A DNA stretch of 64,000 bases from Alteribacter populi (GTDB lineage Bacteria; Bacillota; Bacilli; Bacillales; Salisediminibacteriaceae). Below, piece by piece: positions 16,269 to 25,450 of this stretch. Under the pieces are notes generated by a model, which was not told the origin of the DNA, searched no databases, and saw nothing but the letters and a program-made list of their open reading frames with translations. The stretch lies in contig NZ_KZ293963.1 of NCBI RefSeq assembly GCF_002352765.1, positions 1,820,368 to 1,884,367 of the forward strand, read 5' to 3'. Position numbers and translations under genes: made by a program. The stretch's first letter is position 1. Every line of letters starts with the position of its first letter.

Positions 16269-16665
16269 TTAACCTTCGATGACTTTTAATATGCATTTTC
16301 TAGTACGAGGACCGTCAAACTCACAAAAATAAATGCCTTGCCACGTTCCAAGAATGAGTTCCCCGTTTTCGATAACAATCGGCTGTGAAGATCCGACGGT
16401 ACTGGCCTTAAGGTGTGAGGCTGAATTCCCTTCCGCGTGACGATACTTTTCGTGAGTCCTACACTTCGTCCAACCTCATCAGCATGTCATGTTTGACATC
16501 CGGATCAGCGTTTTCATTAATTGTAATCCCCGCAGTCGTGTGAGGACAATATACGTAAATGACTCCCGTATGAATCCTCTGTTCTTTAATATAGGATTCA
16601 ACTTTACTAGTAATGTCGATCATTTCATCACGTCTTTTGGTCTTAATTGAAAGTTGCTTTAACAT
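16269..16665 (-). pseudogene. yjbQ: YjbQ-family (UPF0047) protein, frameshifted
   Basis: From ATG 16665 (AAGGA ten bases upstream) the frame reads MLKQLSIKTKRRDEMIDIT...YVYCPHTTAGITINENADPDVKHDMLMRLDEV and stops at a TAG near 16459. One base further along, the rest of the family follows without another interruption: YRHAEGNSASHLKASTVGSS, then GTWQGIYFCEFDGPR, to a natural stop at 16269. Together this is a normal-length (about 130-residue) YjbQ protein, a family linked to secondary thiamine-phosphate synthase activity. Only a single frame change separates the halves, and all conserved blocks survive, so a recent mutation or sequencing error is likely. Confidence 0.8.
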
Positions 16666-16786
16666 CGAAGACACGTCCTTTAAAGAGTATTAGAAGGTCA
16701 TGAGCAGAATTGTCTCGAACATCCAGGGTGTGCTAAATGGGAACCTACCTATCACGCAAGGATAAACTGCCTATTTTTTACTAGAT

Positions 16787-17590
16787 TTACTTGTCTCCTC
16801 TTGCATGAGCGTTCGTTGCCTTCACCGCAGCTTTAATCGCATCTTTATAACCTCGTTCAACCAGCACTTCCAGTCCAGCTGCCGTCGAACCTCCTGGTGA
16901 AGCAACCTGTTTTTTCAAATCTGTTGGAGAATGTCCTGCTTCTAGCATAGCAGCGGAGCCACTAAGCATTTTAACCACTAGTGAACGTGCTTGTTGGGGT
17001 GTGACTCCATTATCCATTGCCGCTTCTTCCATTGCTTCCACAAATGCATAAACAAAAGCCGGAGCACTTCCCGTAACAGCTGTTAAATCATGTACTTGCT
17101 TTTCACTTAACTCAGTAGATTCCCCAATTGCGCCTAATATAAGGTTAATTACTTGGAGGTGCTCGTCATTTACATAATTTCCGCACGTAAACGTTGAGAT
17201 CGATTGTCCAATTTGCGCCGCGGTATTAGGCATAATCCAACAAACCGGTGTTCCCTCTGGTAACCGCGCTTCCATGTATGTAGGGTCAATGCCTGCTGCT
17301 ACAGTGATAACAAGTTGCCCCTTTATTAAGGAAGATAGGCGTTGTAAAATTGTATCGTGTGTAACAGGTGGAGATGCTAATAAAATCACATCATGTTTAG
17401 CCACCTCTTCCTCCCAATTCAATGAGGCAGTTACATCATATCGCTCTTTCAGCGTGTTTAAACGTACTTCGTCCTGACGATTTGTCATCGTGATCGTTTC
17501 TACAGAAGGGTGTCGTTTGCTGACAATTCCAGACAGAACAGCTTCAGCCATTCTACCGGCTCCAATCATTAAAATACGGGTTGGCTTCAT
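16787..17590 (-). CDS. proC: Pyrroline-5-carboxylate reductase
   Basis: A 267-residue cytoplasmic enzyme for the last step of proline synthesis, reducing P5C with NAD(P)H. The N-terminal Rossmann loop is ILMIGAGRMAEAVLSGI and the substrate region is VTGSAPAFVYAFVEAM. The family signature region near the C-terminus (SPGGSTAAGLEVLVERGY) is intact. ATG 17590 lies nine bases after AAAGGAG; an ATG at 17596 is too close to it. B. subtilis has several paralogues (ProI, ProG, ComER); the complete signature makes a true reductase more likely than ComER. In a salt-tolerant organism proline also serves as an osmolyte. Confidence 0.85.
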   Translation of the reverse strand: MKPTRILMIGAGRMAEAVLSGIVSKRHPSVETITMTNRQDEVRLNTLKERYDVTASLNWEEEVAKHDVILLASPPVTHDTILQRLSSLIKGQLVITVAAGIDPTYMEARLPEGTPVCWIMPNTAAQIGQSISTFTCGNYVNDEHLQVINLILGAIGESTELSEKQVHDLTAVTGSAPAFVYAFVEAMEEAAMDNGVTPQQARSLVVKMLSGSAAMLEAGHSPTDLKKQVASPGGSTAAGLEVLVERGYKDAIKAAVKATNAHARGDK

Positions 17591-17596
17591 GTCCAT

Positions 17597-17922
17597 TCAC
17601 TCCTTTTACCTTTTATATAAAGTATCATGAGTTTTCAGTTTAGAAAAGAGCACTTTTCTCCCTAGTTTAACTTGACGAGTTGTCGAACAGCTTACGAAAG
17701 GAAATGCGCCCCTTCACTTTGTACTTTCCCCGCGCAATCTGGCTTGAACAGTCCACTATTCACGAAAATAGCACACGGATTCATGTAGCTGAGCGATTTC
17801 AATTTTCCCGTTACTTACATCTCTTGTTTAATACGCCCTTTAAATATATTCCGATTATGTTTAAGATAATTATGCTAGACTAAAAATGTTTAAGAAGCAG
17901 TTAGAAAGATGGTGAAACAATC
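17597..17922. other. Intergenic region between divergent proC and ytfP
   Basis: About 330 bp that must hold the promoters of two divergent genes. A weak TATGCTAGACT -10-like stretch lies near 17870 for ytfP. The small ORF at 17680-17883 has no ribosome binding site. I see no hairpin or repeat. Confidence 0.35.
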
Positions 17923-19197
17923 ATGCAAGATAGTTATGATGTCATTATAATCGGCGGAGGACCATCTGGGCTCATGTCCGCTGTTTCAGCAGCAGAGCAT
18001 GGCGCTCGTGTTCTCCTTCTTGATAAAGGGACAAAGCTCGGTCGAAAGCTTGCCATTTCAGGTGGTGGTCGATGCAACGTAACAAACCGGGCAGACGCAG
18101 AAGAAATTATAAAGCATATTCCAGGGAATGGTCGCTTCATGTACAGCCCATTCTCCGTTTTTAATAATGAAGATATTATTTCGTTTTTTGAGAATCTTGG
18201 TATTGAGCTAAAAGAGGAAGATCGTGGCCGGATGTTTCCAGTAAACGATAAAGCGATTACTGTCGTTCGCACGTTGCTTGATCGAATTGAAAAGCTAAAC
18301 GTAGAAATTCGAACAGAAACCGAGGTCGCCGATGTTCTATATGATCACGAAGACAATCAAGTCCGCGGTGTGAAGTTAAAAGTGGGCGGTGAAATTGAAG
18401 CGAAAAACGTCATTATCGCTGTAGGTGGTAAATCCGTTCCTCACACTGGAAGTACAGGTGACGGTTACCCGTGGGCAAAAAAAGCTGGGCACAAGATTAC
18501 TGATCTGTACCCGACGGAAGTTCCAATCACCTGCAGCGACTCGTTTATTAAAGAAAAAACAGCCCAAGGCCTTTCACTAAGAGACATTGAACTTAGCGTT
18601 ATTGATCCGAAGAAAAAGAAAACGATCGTTACACATGACGGTGATATGATTTTTACCCATTTTGGGATTTCTGGGCCGTCCGCTCTGCGCTGCAGTCAAT
18701 TCGTGGTGAAAGCTCAGAAGAAACATGGTGGAGTGCCTATTCCAATGGCCATCAATTTATTTCCTAGCATGCATTTAGAAAACATTATCAAAGACATCGA
18801 AACGCACGTTAATGCTGAGCCAAAAAAAACAGTGAAAAACTCTTTAACTGGCTGGGTGCCTGATCGCCTATTAATCGTTCTTTTCGAAAAAACAGGCGTA
18901 GATCCGCAAACGACACAGGCGAACCTATCAAAAGAAAATATGCGCAAGCTCGCTGAATACTCTCAGCATTTTTCCCTCTCCGCAACCGGCACACTTTCGA
19001 TTGAAAAAGCTTTTGTTACAGGTGGCGGAGTAAGTGTGAAAGAAGTTCAGCCAAAGCGAATGGAATCTAAGTTCATGAATGGTCTGTTCTTTTGCGGAGA
19101 AGTATTAGACTTGCATGGCTACACTGGTGGATATAACATCACCGTAGCCTTTTCCACCGGATACACCGCAGGGCGAGCCGCAGCTATGAACGTATAG
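17923..19197 (+). CDS. ytfP: HI0933-family flavoprotein (YtfP)
   Basis: A 424-residue NAD(P)/FAD-dependent oxidoreductase of the HI0933/BaiN type. The FAD-binding dinucleotide motif is VIIIGGGPSGLMSAVSAA (residues 7-24), then LLDKGTKLGRKLAISGGGRCNVTN (31-54), the family hallmark. GGKSVPHTGSTGDGYPWA follows near 178 and the C-terminal FAD contact is ATGTLSIEKAFVTGGGVSVKEV...GLFFCGEVLDLHGYTGGYN. The length is normal. The reaction of B. subtilis YtfP is unknown. It sits close to murJ/ytgP and rsuA, as in B. subtilis, with intervening insertions. Confidence 0.85.
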   Translation: MQDSYDVIIIGGGPSGLMSAVSAAEHGARVLLLDKGTKLGRKLAISGGGRCNVTNRADAEEIIKHIPGNGRFMYSPFSVFNNEDIISFFENLGIELKEEDRGRMFPVNDKAITVVRTLLDRIEKLNVEIRTETEVADVLYDHEDNQVRGVKLKVGGEIEAKNVIIAVGGKSVPHTGSTGDGYPWAKKAGHKITDLYPTEVPITCSDSFIKEKTAQGLSLRDIELSVIDPKKKKTIVTHDGDMIFTHFGISGPSALRCSQFVVKAQKKHGGVPIPMAINLFPSMHLENIIKDIETHVNAEPKKTVKNSLTGWVPDRLLIVLFEKTGVDPQTTQANLSKENMRKLAEYSQHFSLSATGTLSIEKAFVTGGGVSVKEVQPKRMESKFMNGLFFCGEVLDLHGYTGGYNITVAFSTGYTAGRAAAMNV

Positions 19198-19200
19198 ATA

Positions 19201-19255
19201 GGTGCCTGACCCCCACCGCTGTACAGCATTAATGTGGCGGGGGTCAGGCACCTTG
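19201..19255. repeat. Family E GTGCCTGACCCC hairpin (copy 1)
   Basis: GGTGCCTGACCCCC and GGGGGTCAGGCACC form a perfect 14-bp inverted repeat around CACCGCTGTACAGC...GTGGC. It lies between ytfP and hmp, which converge on it. It may act as a terminator but lacks a strong T-run. A second copy, in the same orientation, is at 21126-21180. Confidence 0.7.
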
Positions 19256-19261
19256 TTAAGC

Positions 19262-20488
19262 TTATTCTATGTTCCCTTTTGGTCCGAAGAATTCAAAGTG
19301 AATGTGATCGTCCGATACGTCCCAACCTTTTAAGATTTTAAACACTTCTTTCATGAATAAAGTCGGACCACAAAAATAATAATCTGCCTCTTTATTTTTA
19401 ATCATAGAGTTAAGAAAGCCTTCATCAATGTGACCTTTCTTTTTTAAGTGTGCTTTTTTGAGGTCTGTCGGTGTAGGTGAATCATAGCATACAGCGTAGT
19501 TAACGTTTTCTTGCGCATTCGAGATACCGGCTACGTGTTCATCCATCGCGTGGTAATCACCTGACCTCGCAGCATGAATAAAGGAGATTTCTCTCTTTGA
19601 TTCAGTTCGAATAAGTGTGTTGAACATACTCATAAGTGGCGTGATTCCAACACCTCCACTAATAAAAACCACAGGACGGTCTGTTTCCTCGTTTAAAACA
19701 AAATCCCCCGCTGGTGCGGTAATGAGTATCGTATCGCCTTCATTTTTGTAATCATGGAGATCGTTTGAAACAACACCCGGCGCATGATCAGGTAAGCCTT
19801 CTTCTTTTTTCACACTAATCCGGTAATAATTCTCGTTGGGAGCATCAGATAAGCTGTATTGTCTCATATGTGTATACTCGCTGCCTTCAACATGAGCTTG
19901 GATTGAAATATACTGCCCTGGTTTAAATGAAGCGATTTTCCCGCCATCTACTGGCTTTAAATAAAAGGATGTTATCACATCACTTTCTCGCTCTTTCTTC
20001 TCAATCGTAAATTCACGGAAACCTTCCCATCCTCCGGGAGCTAGCTCCGCTTCGTGATACATTTCTTTTTCGACTTGAATGAATACATCAGCAATCACGC
20101 CATACGCTTCTCCCCATGCTTCAACTACTTCATCAATGTGAGGTGCTTCATGTAGTACTTCTTTGATTGCAGCTAAAAGGTTTTCTCCCACAATCGGATA
20201 GTGCTCTGGCTTTATATTTAAACTTCGGTGTTTATGGGCAATCTGCTTAACAGCCGGTAATATCGCTTCTAAGTTATCAATATGAACAGCTGCTGCATAA
20301 ACCGTATTTGCTAATGCTCGTGGCTGTTTTCCTTGTTTTTGGTTCGTTTGATTAAATATATTTAATAGTTCAGGGTGCTGTTCAAACATTCTCTTATAGA
20401 AGTGTGTCGTGATCGTTTCCCCGTGTTCGGCTAAAACTGGCGCTGTTTCTTTTACAATTTGCTTCGTTTGTTCACTCAAAGTACTCAT
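19262..20488 (-). CDS. hmp: Flavohaemoglobin (nitric oxide dioxygenase)
   Basis: A 408-residue cytoplasmic enzyme that converts NO to nitrate with O2 and NAD(P)H. The globin domain (1-137) carries the proximal His in IAHKHRSLNIKPEHYPIVGENLL (near 85). The FAD domain follows (RQYSLSDAPNENYYRISVKKE, about 205-226), then the NAD domain (FISGGVGITPLMSMFN, about 275-290, and YYFCGPTLFMKEVF near the end). It is complete and of standard length. It is divergent from nsrR, with two NsrR-like operators between them, as expected for NO-induced control. The pair is bracketed by family E repeats. Confidence 0.92.
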   Translation of the reverse strand: MSTLSEQTKQIVKETAPVLAEHGETITTHFYKRMFEQHPELLNIFNQTNQKQGKQPRALANTVYAAAVHIDNLEAILPAVKQIAHKHRSLNIKPEHYPIVGENLLAAIKEVLHEAPHIDEVVEAWGEAYGVIADVFIQVEKEMYHEAELAPGGWEGFREFTIEKKERESDVITSFYLKPVDGGKIASFKPGQYISIQAHVEGSEYTHMRQYSLSDAPNENYYRISVKKEEGLPDHAPGVVSNDLHDYKNEGDTILITAPAGDFVLNEETDRPVVFISGGVGITPLMSMFNTLIRTESKREISFIHAARSGDYHAMDEHVAGISNAQENVNYAVCYDSPTPTDLKKAHLKKKGHIDEGFLNSMIKNKEADYYFCGPTLFMKEVFKILKGWDVSDDHIHFEFFGPKGNIE

Positions 20489-20522
20489 TTTTGTTATCCC
20501 CTTTCAGAAGGTGAGATTTAAT

Positions 20523-20589
20523 ATGTATTTTGAATATATATTTATTGAATCACTGCTCTGAATTTAAATCAATATATAAAATACATATT
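20523..20589. promoter_or_regulatory. Two NsrR-like operator sites upstream of hmp
   Basis: Site 1 (20523-20539): ATGTATT-TTG-AATATAT, an imperfect dyad with 6 of 7 pairs. Site 2 (20571-20589): AATATATA-AAA-TACATATT, 7 of 8 pairs. Both resemble the A+T-rich ATGTATTT/AAATACAT dyads known for B. subtilis NsrR. The hmp promoter should lie between or within them. Confidence 0.55.
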
Positions 20590-20630
20590 TTAGTGATTGT
20601 TTAAAATTTGTCACAATTGATGTCTTGGGT

Positions 20631-20659
20631 CTGACTCTTGTTTTATCGTATGGTATGAT
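20631..20659 (+). promoter_or_regulatory. Probable nsrR promoter
   Basis: An extended -10, TGG-TATGAT (TATGAT 20654-20659), with CTGACT (20631-20636) 17 bp upstream. The -35 is weak. Confidence 0.4.
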
Positions 20660-20690
20660 TGCTAAGAAATAAGCAATTGGAGTGAGTGCG

Positions 20691-21122
20691 ATGCAATTAA
20701 CAACCTACACAGACTACTCTCTTCGATTATTGCTGTACTTAGCCGTACAGCCTAAAGAAGAACTGTCGAGTGTTAAGAAAGTTGCTGACATATATAACAT
20801 TTCATACAATCACCTTACGAAGATCACCTATCAATTAGGGAAAATGGGCGTATTGGAAACAGTTAAAGGAAGAAATGGCGGCATTCGTTTAGCAAAAGCG
20901 CCTGAAGATATTAATATCGGAGAGATTGTAAAAATGACAGAGGATACAAGCGGATATGTCGAATGCTTTAATGAAGAGACAAATATGTGTGTCCTAAGCC
21001 CTGCTTGCCGCTTAAAAGGAGTATTAAAAGAAGCAATAAATGCTTATATGAGCGTTTTAAAGCAGTATACCCTAAAGGACCTGACTAACAATGAAGACAT
21101 ACTAAAGCAGCTATTTGAATAA
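20691..21122 (+). CDS. nsrR: NsrR, NO-sensing Rrf2-family repressor
   Basis: A 143-residue Rrf2-type winged-helix regulator. The HTH spans about 28-62 (VADIYNISYNHLTKI, VKGRNGGIRLAKAP). Cys92, Cys100 and Cys106 (ECFNEETNMCVLSPACRLKG) occupy the positions that ligate the [4Fe-4S] cluster in B. subtilis NsrR. NO destroys the cluster and derepresses hmp. The start is ATG 20691, eight bases after GGAG; an in-frame GTG at 20682 overlaps that site. It is adjacent to and divergent from hmp, its expected target. Confidence 0.88.
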   Translation: MQLTTYTDYSLRLLLYLAVQPKEELSSVKKVADIYNISYNHLTKITYQLGKMGVLETVKGRNGGIRLAKAPEDINIGEIVKMTEDTSGYVECFNEETNMCVLSPACRLKGVLKEAINAYMSVLKQYTLKDLTNNEDILKQLFE

Positions 21123-21125
21123 AAG

Positions 21126-21180
21126 AAGTGCCTGACCCCCATCGCTGTACAGCAATAACGCGGCGGGGGTAAGGCACCTT
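21126..21180. repeat. Family E GTGCCTGACCCC hairpin (copy 2)
   Basis: AGTGCCTGACCCCC...GGGGGTAAGGCACC with the same core (TCGCTGTACAGCA) and orientation as 19201-19255. It lies between the convergent nsrR and leuS stops. Arm mismatches suggest it is the more diverged copy. Confidence 0.65.
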
Positions 21181-23598
21181 TTAGTTTGCTACTATATTTA
21201 CTAACTTACCTGGGACGGCGATAACTTTGCGCACTGTTTTCCCTTCTACTTCCTCTTTAATGCGATCGAGATCGAGAGCTTCTTTTTCCATGTCCTCACG
21301 ACTTGCGTCTTTTGCGATGACGAGCTTTGTACGTACTTTTCCGTTTACTTGTACGGCGATTTCTACTTCATTATCAACTAGCATATCTTCGTCATAGGAC
21401 GGCCATGCTTCGTATGAAATCGTACCTTCGTGTCCAAGCCTCGACCAGAGCTCTTCACTCACATGTGGAGCGACTGGTGCAAGCATTTTAACGAAACCTT
21501 CAATATAGGCTTTTGGTAATTTCTCCTGCTTATATGCATCGTTAATGAACACCATCATTTGTGAAATTGCAGTATTAAAGCGGAGACCTTCAAAGTCTTC
21601 AGTGACTTTTTTAACTGTTTGATGGTAAGTTTTCGTTAAGGATCCGTCTCCTTCGTAATCGACAACCGCTTCATTTAAAGTATCCTCATCGTTAATAATT
21701 AAACGCCAAACACGATCGAGGAATCGACGCGCTCCGTCAAGCCCAGTCGTACTCCATGCAATCGATGCATCTAGTGGTCCCATGAACATTTCATAAAGAC
21801 GTAGCGTGTCAGCCCCGTGCGTCTCGACAATTTCATCTGGATTCACAACATTTCCTTTCGATTTACTCATCTTCTCGTTGTTTTCACCTAAGATCATTCC
21901 TTGGTTAAAGAGTTTTTGGAATGGTTCCTTCGTTGGAACAACGCCAATGTCATATAGGAACTTGTGCCAAAAGCGAGCATAAAGTAAGTGCAATACGGCA
22001 TGCTCAGCTCCGCCAATATAAGTATCCACCGGGAGCCAGTGTTCGAGCTTTTCCGGGTCGGCCAGTTGCTCCGCGTTATGAGGATCGATATAACGAAGAT
22101 AATACCAGCAGCTTCCCGCCCATTGCGGCATCGTATTCGTTTCACGACGTCCTTTTTTACCCGTCTCAGGATCAGTTACATAAAGCCAGTCTTCGGCGTT
22201 TGCCAATGGTGATTCACCTGTACCTGAAGGTTTAAATTCATCCATTTCTGGTAGCACAAGAGGCAGCTCTTCTTCGGGTACGGCCTTCATCGTCCCATCT
22301 TCAAAGTGAATAATCGGGATCGGTTCCCCCCAGTAACGCTGCCGGCTAAAGAGCCAGTCACGAAGGCGGAACGTCACTTTTTTCTCGCCTTTTTCGTTCC
22401 CTTCAAGCCATTCAATCATTTTCACAATCGCCTTATCGTTTTCAAGGCCGTCTAAGAAGTCAGAGTTTACATGAGGGCCATCTCCTGTGTAAGGCTCTTC
22501 TTCTACATTACCACCTGACACGACTTCACGAATCGGAAGATCAAACGTTTTAGCAAACTCATAGTCCCGTTCATCGTGAGCTGGAACAGCCATAATTGCA
22601 CCTGATCCGTAGCTCGCTAACACGTAATCCGCAATCCAGATCGGCAGCTTTTCACCGGAAACCGGATGAACGGCATAAGCCCCTGTAAACACACCCGTCT
22701 TTTCTTTAGTTAATTCCGTTCGCTCAAGATCGCTTTTTGTGGCAACAGCACGCTGATACTTCCCGACCGCTTCTTTTTGTTCAGCAGTGGTAATTTCCCT
22801 TACTAGATTGTGTTCTGGAGCCAACACGATGTAGGTAGCACCGTATAACGTATCAGGTCGCGTAGTAAATACAGTAAACGAGTCGTTGTAACCGTCTATT
22901 GTAAAACGGACGTCTGCACCTTCTGAACGGCCAATCCAGTTTCGCTGCATGTCTTTTAAGCTTTCCGGCCAATCAAGGTCATCCAAATCTTCTAAAAGGC
23001 GGTCCGCATAAGCAGTAATTTTAAGCATCCACTGCTTCATCGGGCGACGTTCAACAGGATGGCCTCCTCGTTCGCTCAGCCCGTCGATGACCTCTTCATT
23101 TGCAAGCACCGTTCCCAGTGCAGGACACCAGTTGACTGCCACTTCATCAATGTAGGCAAGCCCTTTTTCATAAAGCTTTGTAAAAATCCACTGCGTCCAT
23201 TTGTAGTACTTCTCATCAACAGTGTTCACTTCGCGATCCCAGTCGTATGAAAAACCGAGCGCCTTAATTTGGCGACGAAACGTGGCAATGTTTGCTATTG
23301 TGAACTCGCGCGGGTGTTTTCCAGTATCGAGTGCATATTGCTCAGCAGGAAGGCCAAAAGCATCCCATCCCATCGGGTGAAGGACATTGTAACCTTGCAT
23401 CCGTTTCATACGTGAGAGGATATCTGTTGCTGTGTAACCTTCTGGGTGTCCTACGTGAAGACCTGCTCCGGATGGATAAGGAAACATATCAAGCGCGTAA
23501 AACTTTTTCTTTGAAAATTCATCTTCCGTTTTGAATGTTTTTTCTTCTTCCCAATATTTTTGCCACTTCTGTTCAATCTTCTGATGATTAAAAGACAT
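21181..23598 (-). CDS. leuS: Leucyl-tRNA synthetase
   Basis: An 805-residue class I aminoacyl-tRNA synthetase charging tRNA-Leu. The HIGH motif is in PYPSGAGLHVGHPEGYT (near 40-56), a zinc-less editing CP1 domain is in the middle (TTRPDTLYGATY, MAVPAHDERD), and the KMSKS loop is in ENNEKMSKSKGN. The C-terminal anticodon and Leu-specific domains are complete (QVNGKVRTKL). A T-box leader with a CUC specifier lies upstream, so uncharged tRNA-Leu should induce it. The start has AAGGAGGTTGT upstream. In B. subtilis it also lies near yttB and ytqA. Confidence 0.95.
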   Translation of the reverse strand: MSFNHQKIEQKWQKYWEEEKTFKTEDEFSKKKFYALDMFPYPSGAGLHVGHPEGYTATDILSRMKRMQGYNVLHPMGWDAFGLPAEQYALDTGKHPREFTIANIATFRRQIKALGFSYDWDREVNTVDEKYYKWTQWIFTKLYEKGLAYIDEVAVNWCPALGTVLANEEVIDGLSERGGHPVERRPMKQWMLKITAYADRLLEDLDDLDWPESLKDMQRNWIGRSEGADVRFTIDGYNDSFTVFTTRPDTLYGATYIVLAPEHNLVREITTAEQKEAVGKYQRAVATKSDLERTELTKEKTGVFTGAYAVHPVSGEKLPIWIADYVLASYGSGAIMAVPAHDERDYEFAKTFDLPIREVVSGGNVEEEPYTGDGPHVNSDFLDGLENDKAIVKMIEWLEGNEKGEKKVTFRLRDWLFSRQRYWGEPIPIIHFEDGTMKAVPEEELPLVLPEMDEFKPSGTGESPLANAEDWLYVTDPETGKKGRRETNTMPQWAGSCWYYLRYIDPHNAEQLADPEKLEHWLPVDTYIGGAEHAVLHLLYARFWHKFLYDIGVVPTKEPFQKLFNQGMILGENNEKMSKSKGNVVNPDEIVETHGADTLRLYEMFMGPLDASIAWSTTGLDGARRFLDRVWRLIINDEDTLNEAVVDYEGDGSLTKTYHQTVKKVTEDFEGLRFNTAISQMMVFINDAYKQEKLPKAYIEGFVKMLAPVAPHVSEELWSRLGHEGTISYEAWPSYDEDMLVDNEVEIAVQVNGKVRTKLVIAKDASREDMEKEALDLDRIKEEVEGKTVRKVIAVPGKLVNIVAN

Positions 23599-23675
23599 CG
23601 TGACAACCTCCTTCTTTTTTCAAAAATCATCGTACCTTATAACAGCACCGGTATGTAGGTTTAGAAAATTTGCAA

Positions 23676-23964
23676 TATAAAAAAACCTCCCATCCCTGGC
23701 GTTATGTCAGGGACGAGAGGTTTTAACAGTTAATGTTGATGACCTTCCCGCGGTACCACCCATGATTAGTACATGTGTACTCACTTCGTTTACACCCTTA
23801 ACGCGGGTATACGACAAAGGCTCACGCAAAGCGCTGACTTTTGTAACTCAAAGGTGAGTTCATGAAAGGCATGGTTGACTTTCAGCTCCCGTCAACTCTC
23901 TGAAACATGCGTGGTTCATTACTAATCCTCATCATCGTTTTTCAAAACATCTTATTTGTATATA
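23676..23964 (-). ncRNA. T-box riboswitch (leucine) upstream of leuS
   Basis: Read on the - strand, the leader has AGTA-type stem I sequences, then GAACTCACC with specifier codon CTC (23856-23858) followed by A. The conserved T-box is TGGGTGGTACCGCGGG (23747-23762). The terminator stem CCTCTCGTCCCTG..CAGGGATGGGAGG with TTTTTT is at 23679-23724. Uncharged tRNA-Leu (GAG anticodon) would stabilise the antiterminator and let leuS be made. Confidence 0.9.
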
Positions 23965-23970
23965 ATAGTT

Positions 23971-23999
23971 ATTTTATGAAGTTGTTGTGAATGTGTCAA
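23971..23999 (-). promoter_or_regulatory. leuS leader promoter
   Basis: On the - strand, -35 TTGACA (23994-23999), 17-bp spacer, -10 TAAAAT (23971-23976), just upstream of the T-box leader. Confidence 0.65.
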
Positions 24000-24050
24000 G
24001 GTTATTATCTAAAGGATAGACTTTAATTGTGTTTTTTAAACCCCAGCCTG

Positions 24051-25256
24051 TTAGGATGCAGATGTTTCTATGTTTCTCTGGTCGACCTTTCGTTCCTGCA
24101 ATCCCCGGTCATACAAGTATGTCGTTAAGAAACTGATAAGGAACAATGCCACTAGCGCATAAAACAACACACTCATTCCGAAGAGATCCGCCATTACGCC
24201 ACCAAAAAAGGGTCCAAGCATACGTCCTCCGGTACCAATACTGTTTACAATCCCTTGATAAAACCCTGCTTTCCCTTCAGGTGCTAACTGATGAGCAATT
24301 GTTGGTATGGCTGGCCAAACGAACATTTCACCAAATGTTAGAATAACCATTGCCACAATAAATGCGCTAAACACGTCCGCTTGTGAGAGTACAACATAAG
24401 CCCCCATAAAAATGACAAGGCCAACGTAAATTTGTGCTTTTAATGAGTGTACCCATTTCTCGATGAATAGTTTAATAATCGGTTGGCAAAAAACAATCAT
24501 CGCTCCGTTAATCGTCCATAAAATACTATATTGTGTTAACGGAATTCCGAGGTTTTGTGTGTGGACAGAGATCGTCGACTGCCACTGCACATAGGCAATC
24601 CAGCAAATAAGAAATCCACCGCATAAAATAAGCAGCGCTCGAAACCGCTTTTTATTTTCCACTGCTTGCCCTTGTTCAAAGACGTTTGTCGTGCTTGCTT
24701 GACCGACGTCTGCTTGCAAGTGTTTAAAGAAAAAAAGGGCAAGTAGGAAGAAACTAAAATACATTAGCCCATTCCCTAAAAAAACAAAATCAAATCGGTA
24801 GCTGGCGAGAAGCCCCCCTAAAGCGGCCCCTAATGATACACCGATGTTTTGTGCCACATACATAGCGTTGAACGGGCGCCTTCCTCCTTCAGGCCAAACT
24901 GATCCAGCCATAGCGTACATCGCAGGCATCATTATTCCTGCTCCAAAACCTAAACCGAGCATGAGTACGACATAATGATAAAATTCATTAAAAATTGCTA
25001 GAATAAAGGCACTCGTCATTGTAATGATCACACCCAGCATGATCGTCTTGTATCCTCCGATCCGGTCAAAAAGGTTTCCACCGATCAAATTACCAATAAT
25101 ACCCATAACGGCATTTCCCATAATGACAAGGCCGGCGATGGTAAGTGATTTCCCTAATTCCATATGAATATATATCGTGTTTAAAGGCCATAAAAAAGAC
25201 GCCCCCGTTACATTAATGGCCATTCCAATAACAAGAAGCCAAACTGCCTTAGGCAT
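24051..25256 (-). CDS. yttB: MFS multidrug-type transporter (YttB-like)
   Basis: A 401-residue major facilitator with 12 predicted helices. The loop 2-3 motif GGNLFDRIGGYKTIMLG (about 59-75) is the MFS signature; the antiporter-type motif in helix 5 is AQNIGVSLGAALGGLL. A charged loop (ENKKRFR) separates the halves. MdtH-like proton-driven efflux is the likely mode and the substrate is unknown. The yttB name rests on position next to leuS and ytqA as in B. subtilis. AAGGAGGGG precedes the start. I see no terminator between its stop and the leuS leader promoter. Confidence 0.7.
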   Translation of the reverse strand: MPKAVWLLVIGMAINVTGASFLWPLNTIYIHMELGKSLTIAGLVIMGNAVMGIIGNLIGGNLFDRIGGYKTIMLGVIITMTSAFILAIFNEFYHYVVLMLGLGFGAGIMMPAMYAMAGSVWPEGGRRPFNAMYVAQNIGVSLGAALGGLLASYRFDFVFLGNGLMYFSFFLLALFFFKHLQADVGQASTTNVFEQGQAVENKKRFRALLILCGGFLICWIAYVQWQSTISVHTQNLGIPLTQYSILWTINGAMIVFCQPIIKLFIEKWVHSLKAQIYVGLVIFMGAYVVLSQADVFSAFIVAMVILTFGEMFVWPAIPTIAHQLAPEGKAGFYQGIVNSIGTGGRMLGPFFGGVMADLFGMSVLFYALVALFLISFLTTYLYDRGLQERKVDQRNIETSAS

Positions 25257-25450
25257 ACTGCCCCTCCTTAATATTTCGTTTGCCTAAGGAGATTGTAGTG
25301 GAGTTTACGAGATAAAGCAACGAACTTTTTACTCAAATTTACAATTGCCTCAATATTGTACATCCTCTCTATATCCTAAAAGCTATCTATGGTAGGATGT
25401 GAGAGAGGTTTTACTAGAGGTGCACGTTCAAATGTAGGAGGACTGATAAT

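Noticed and set aside
16269..16665. Programmed frameshift in yjbQ
   Set aside because: No slippery run or stimulatory hairpin is visible at the junction and the family is not known for recoding.
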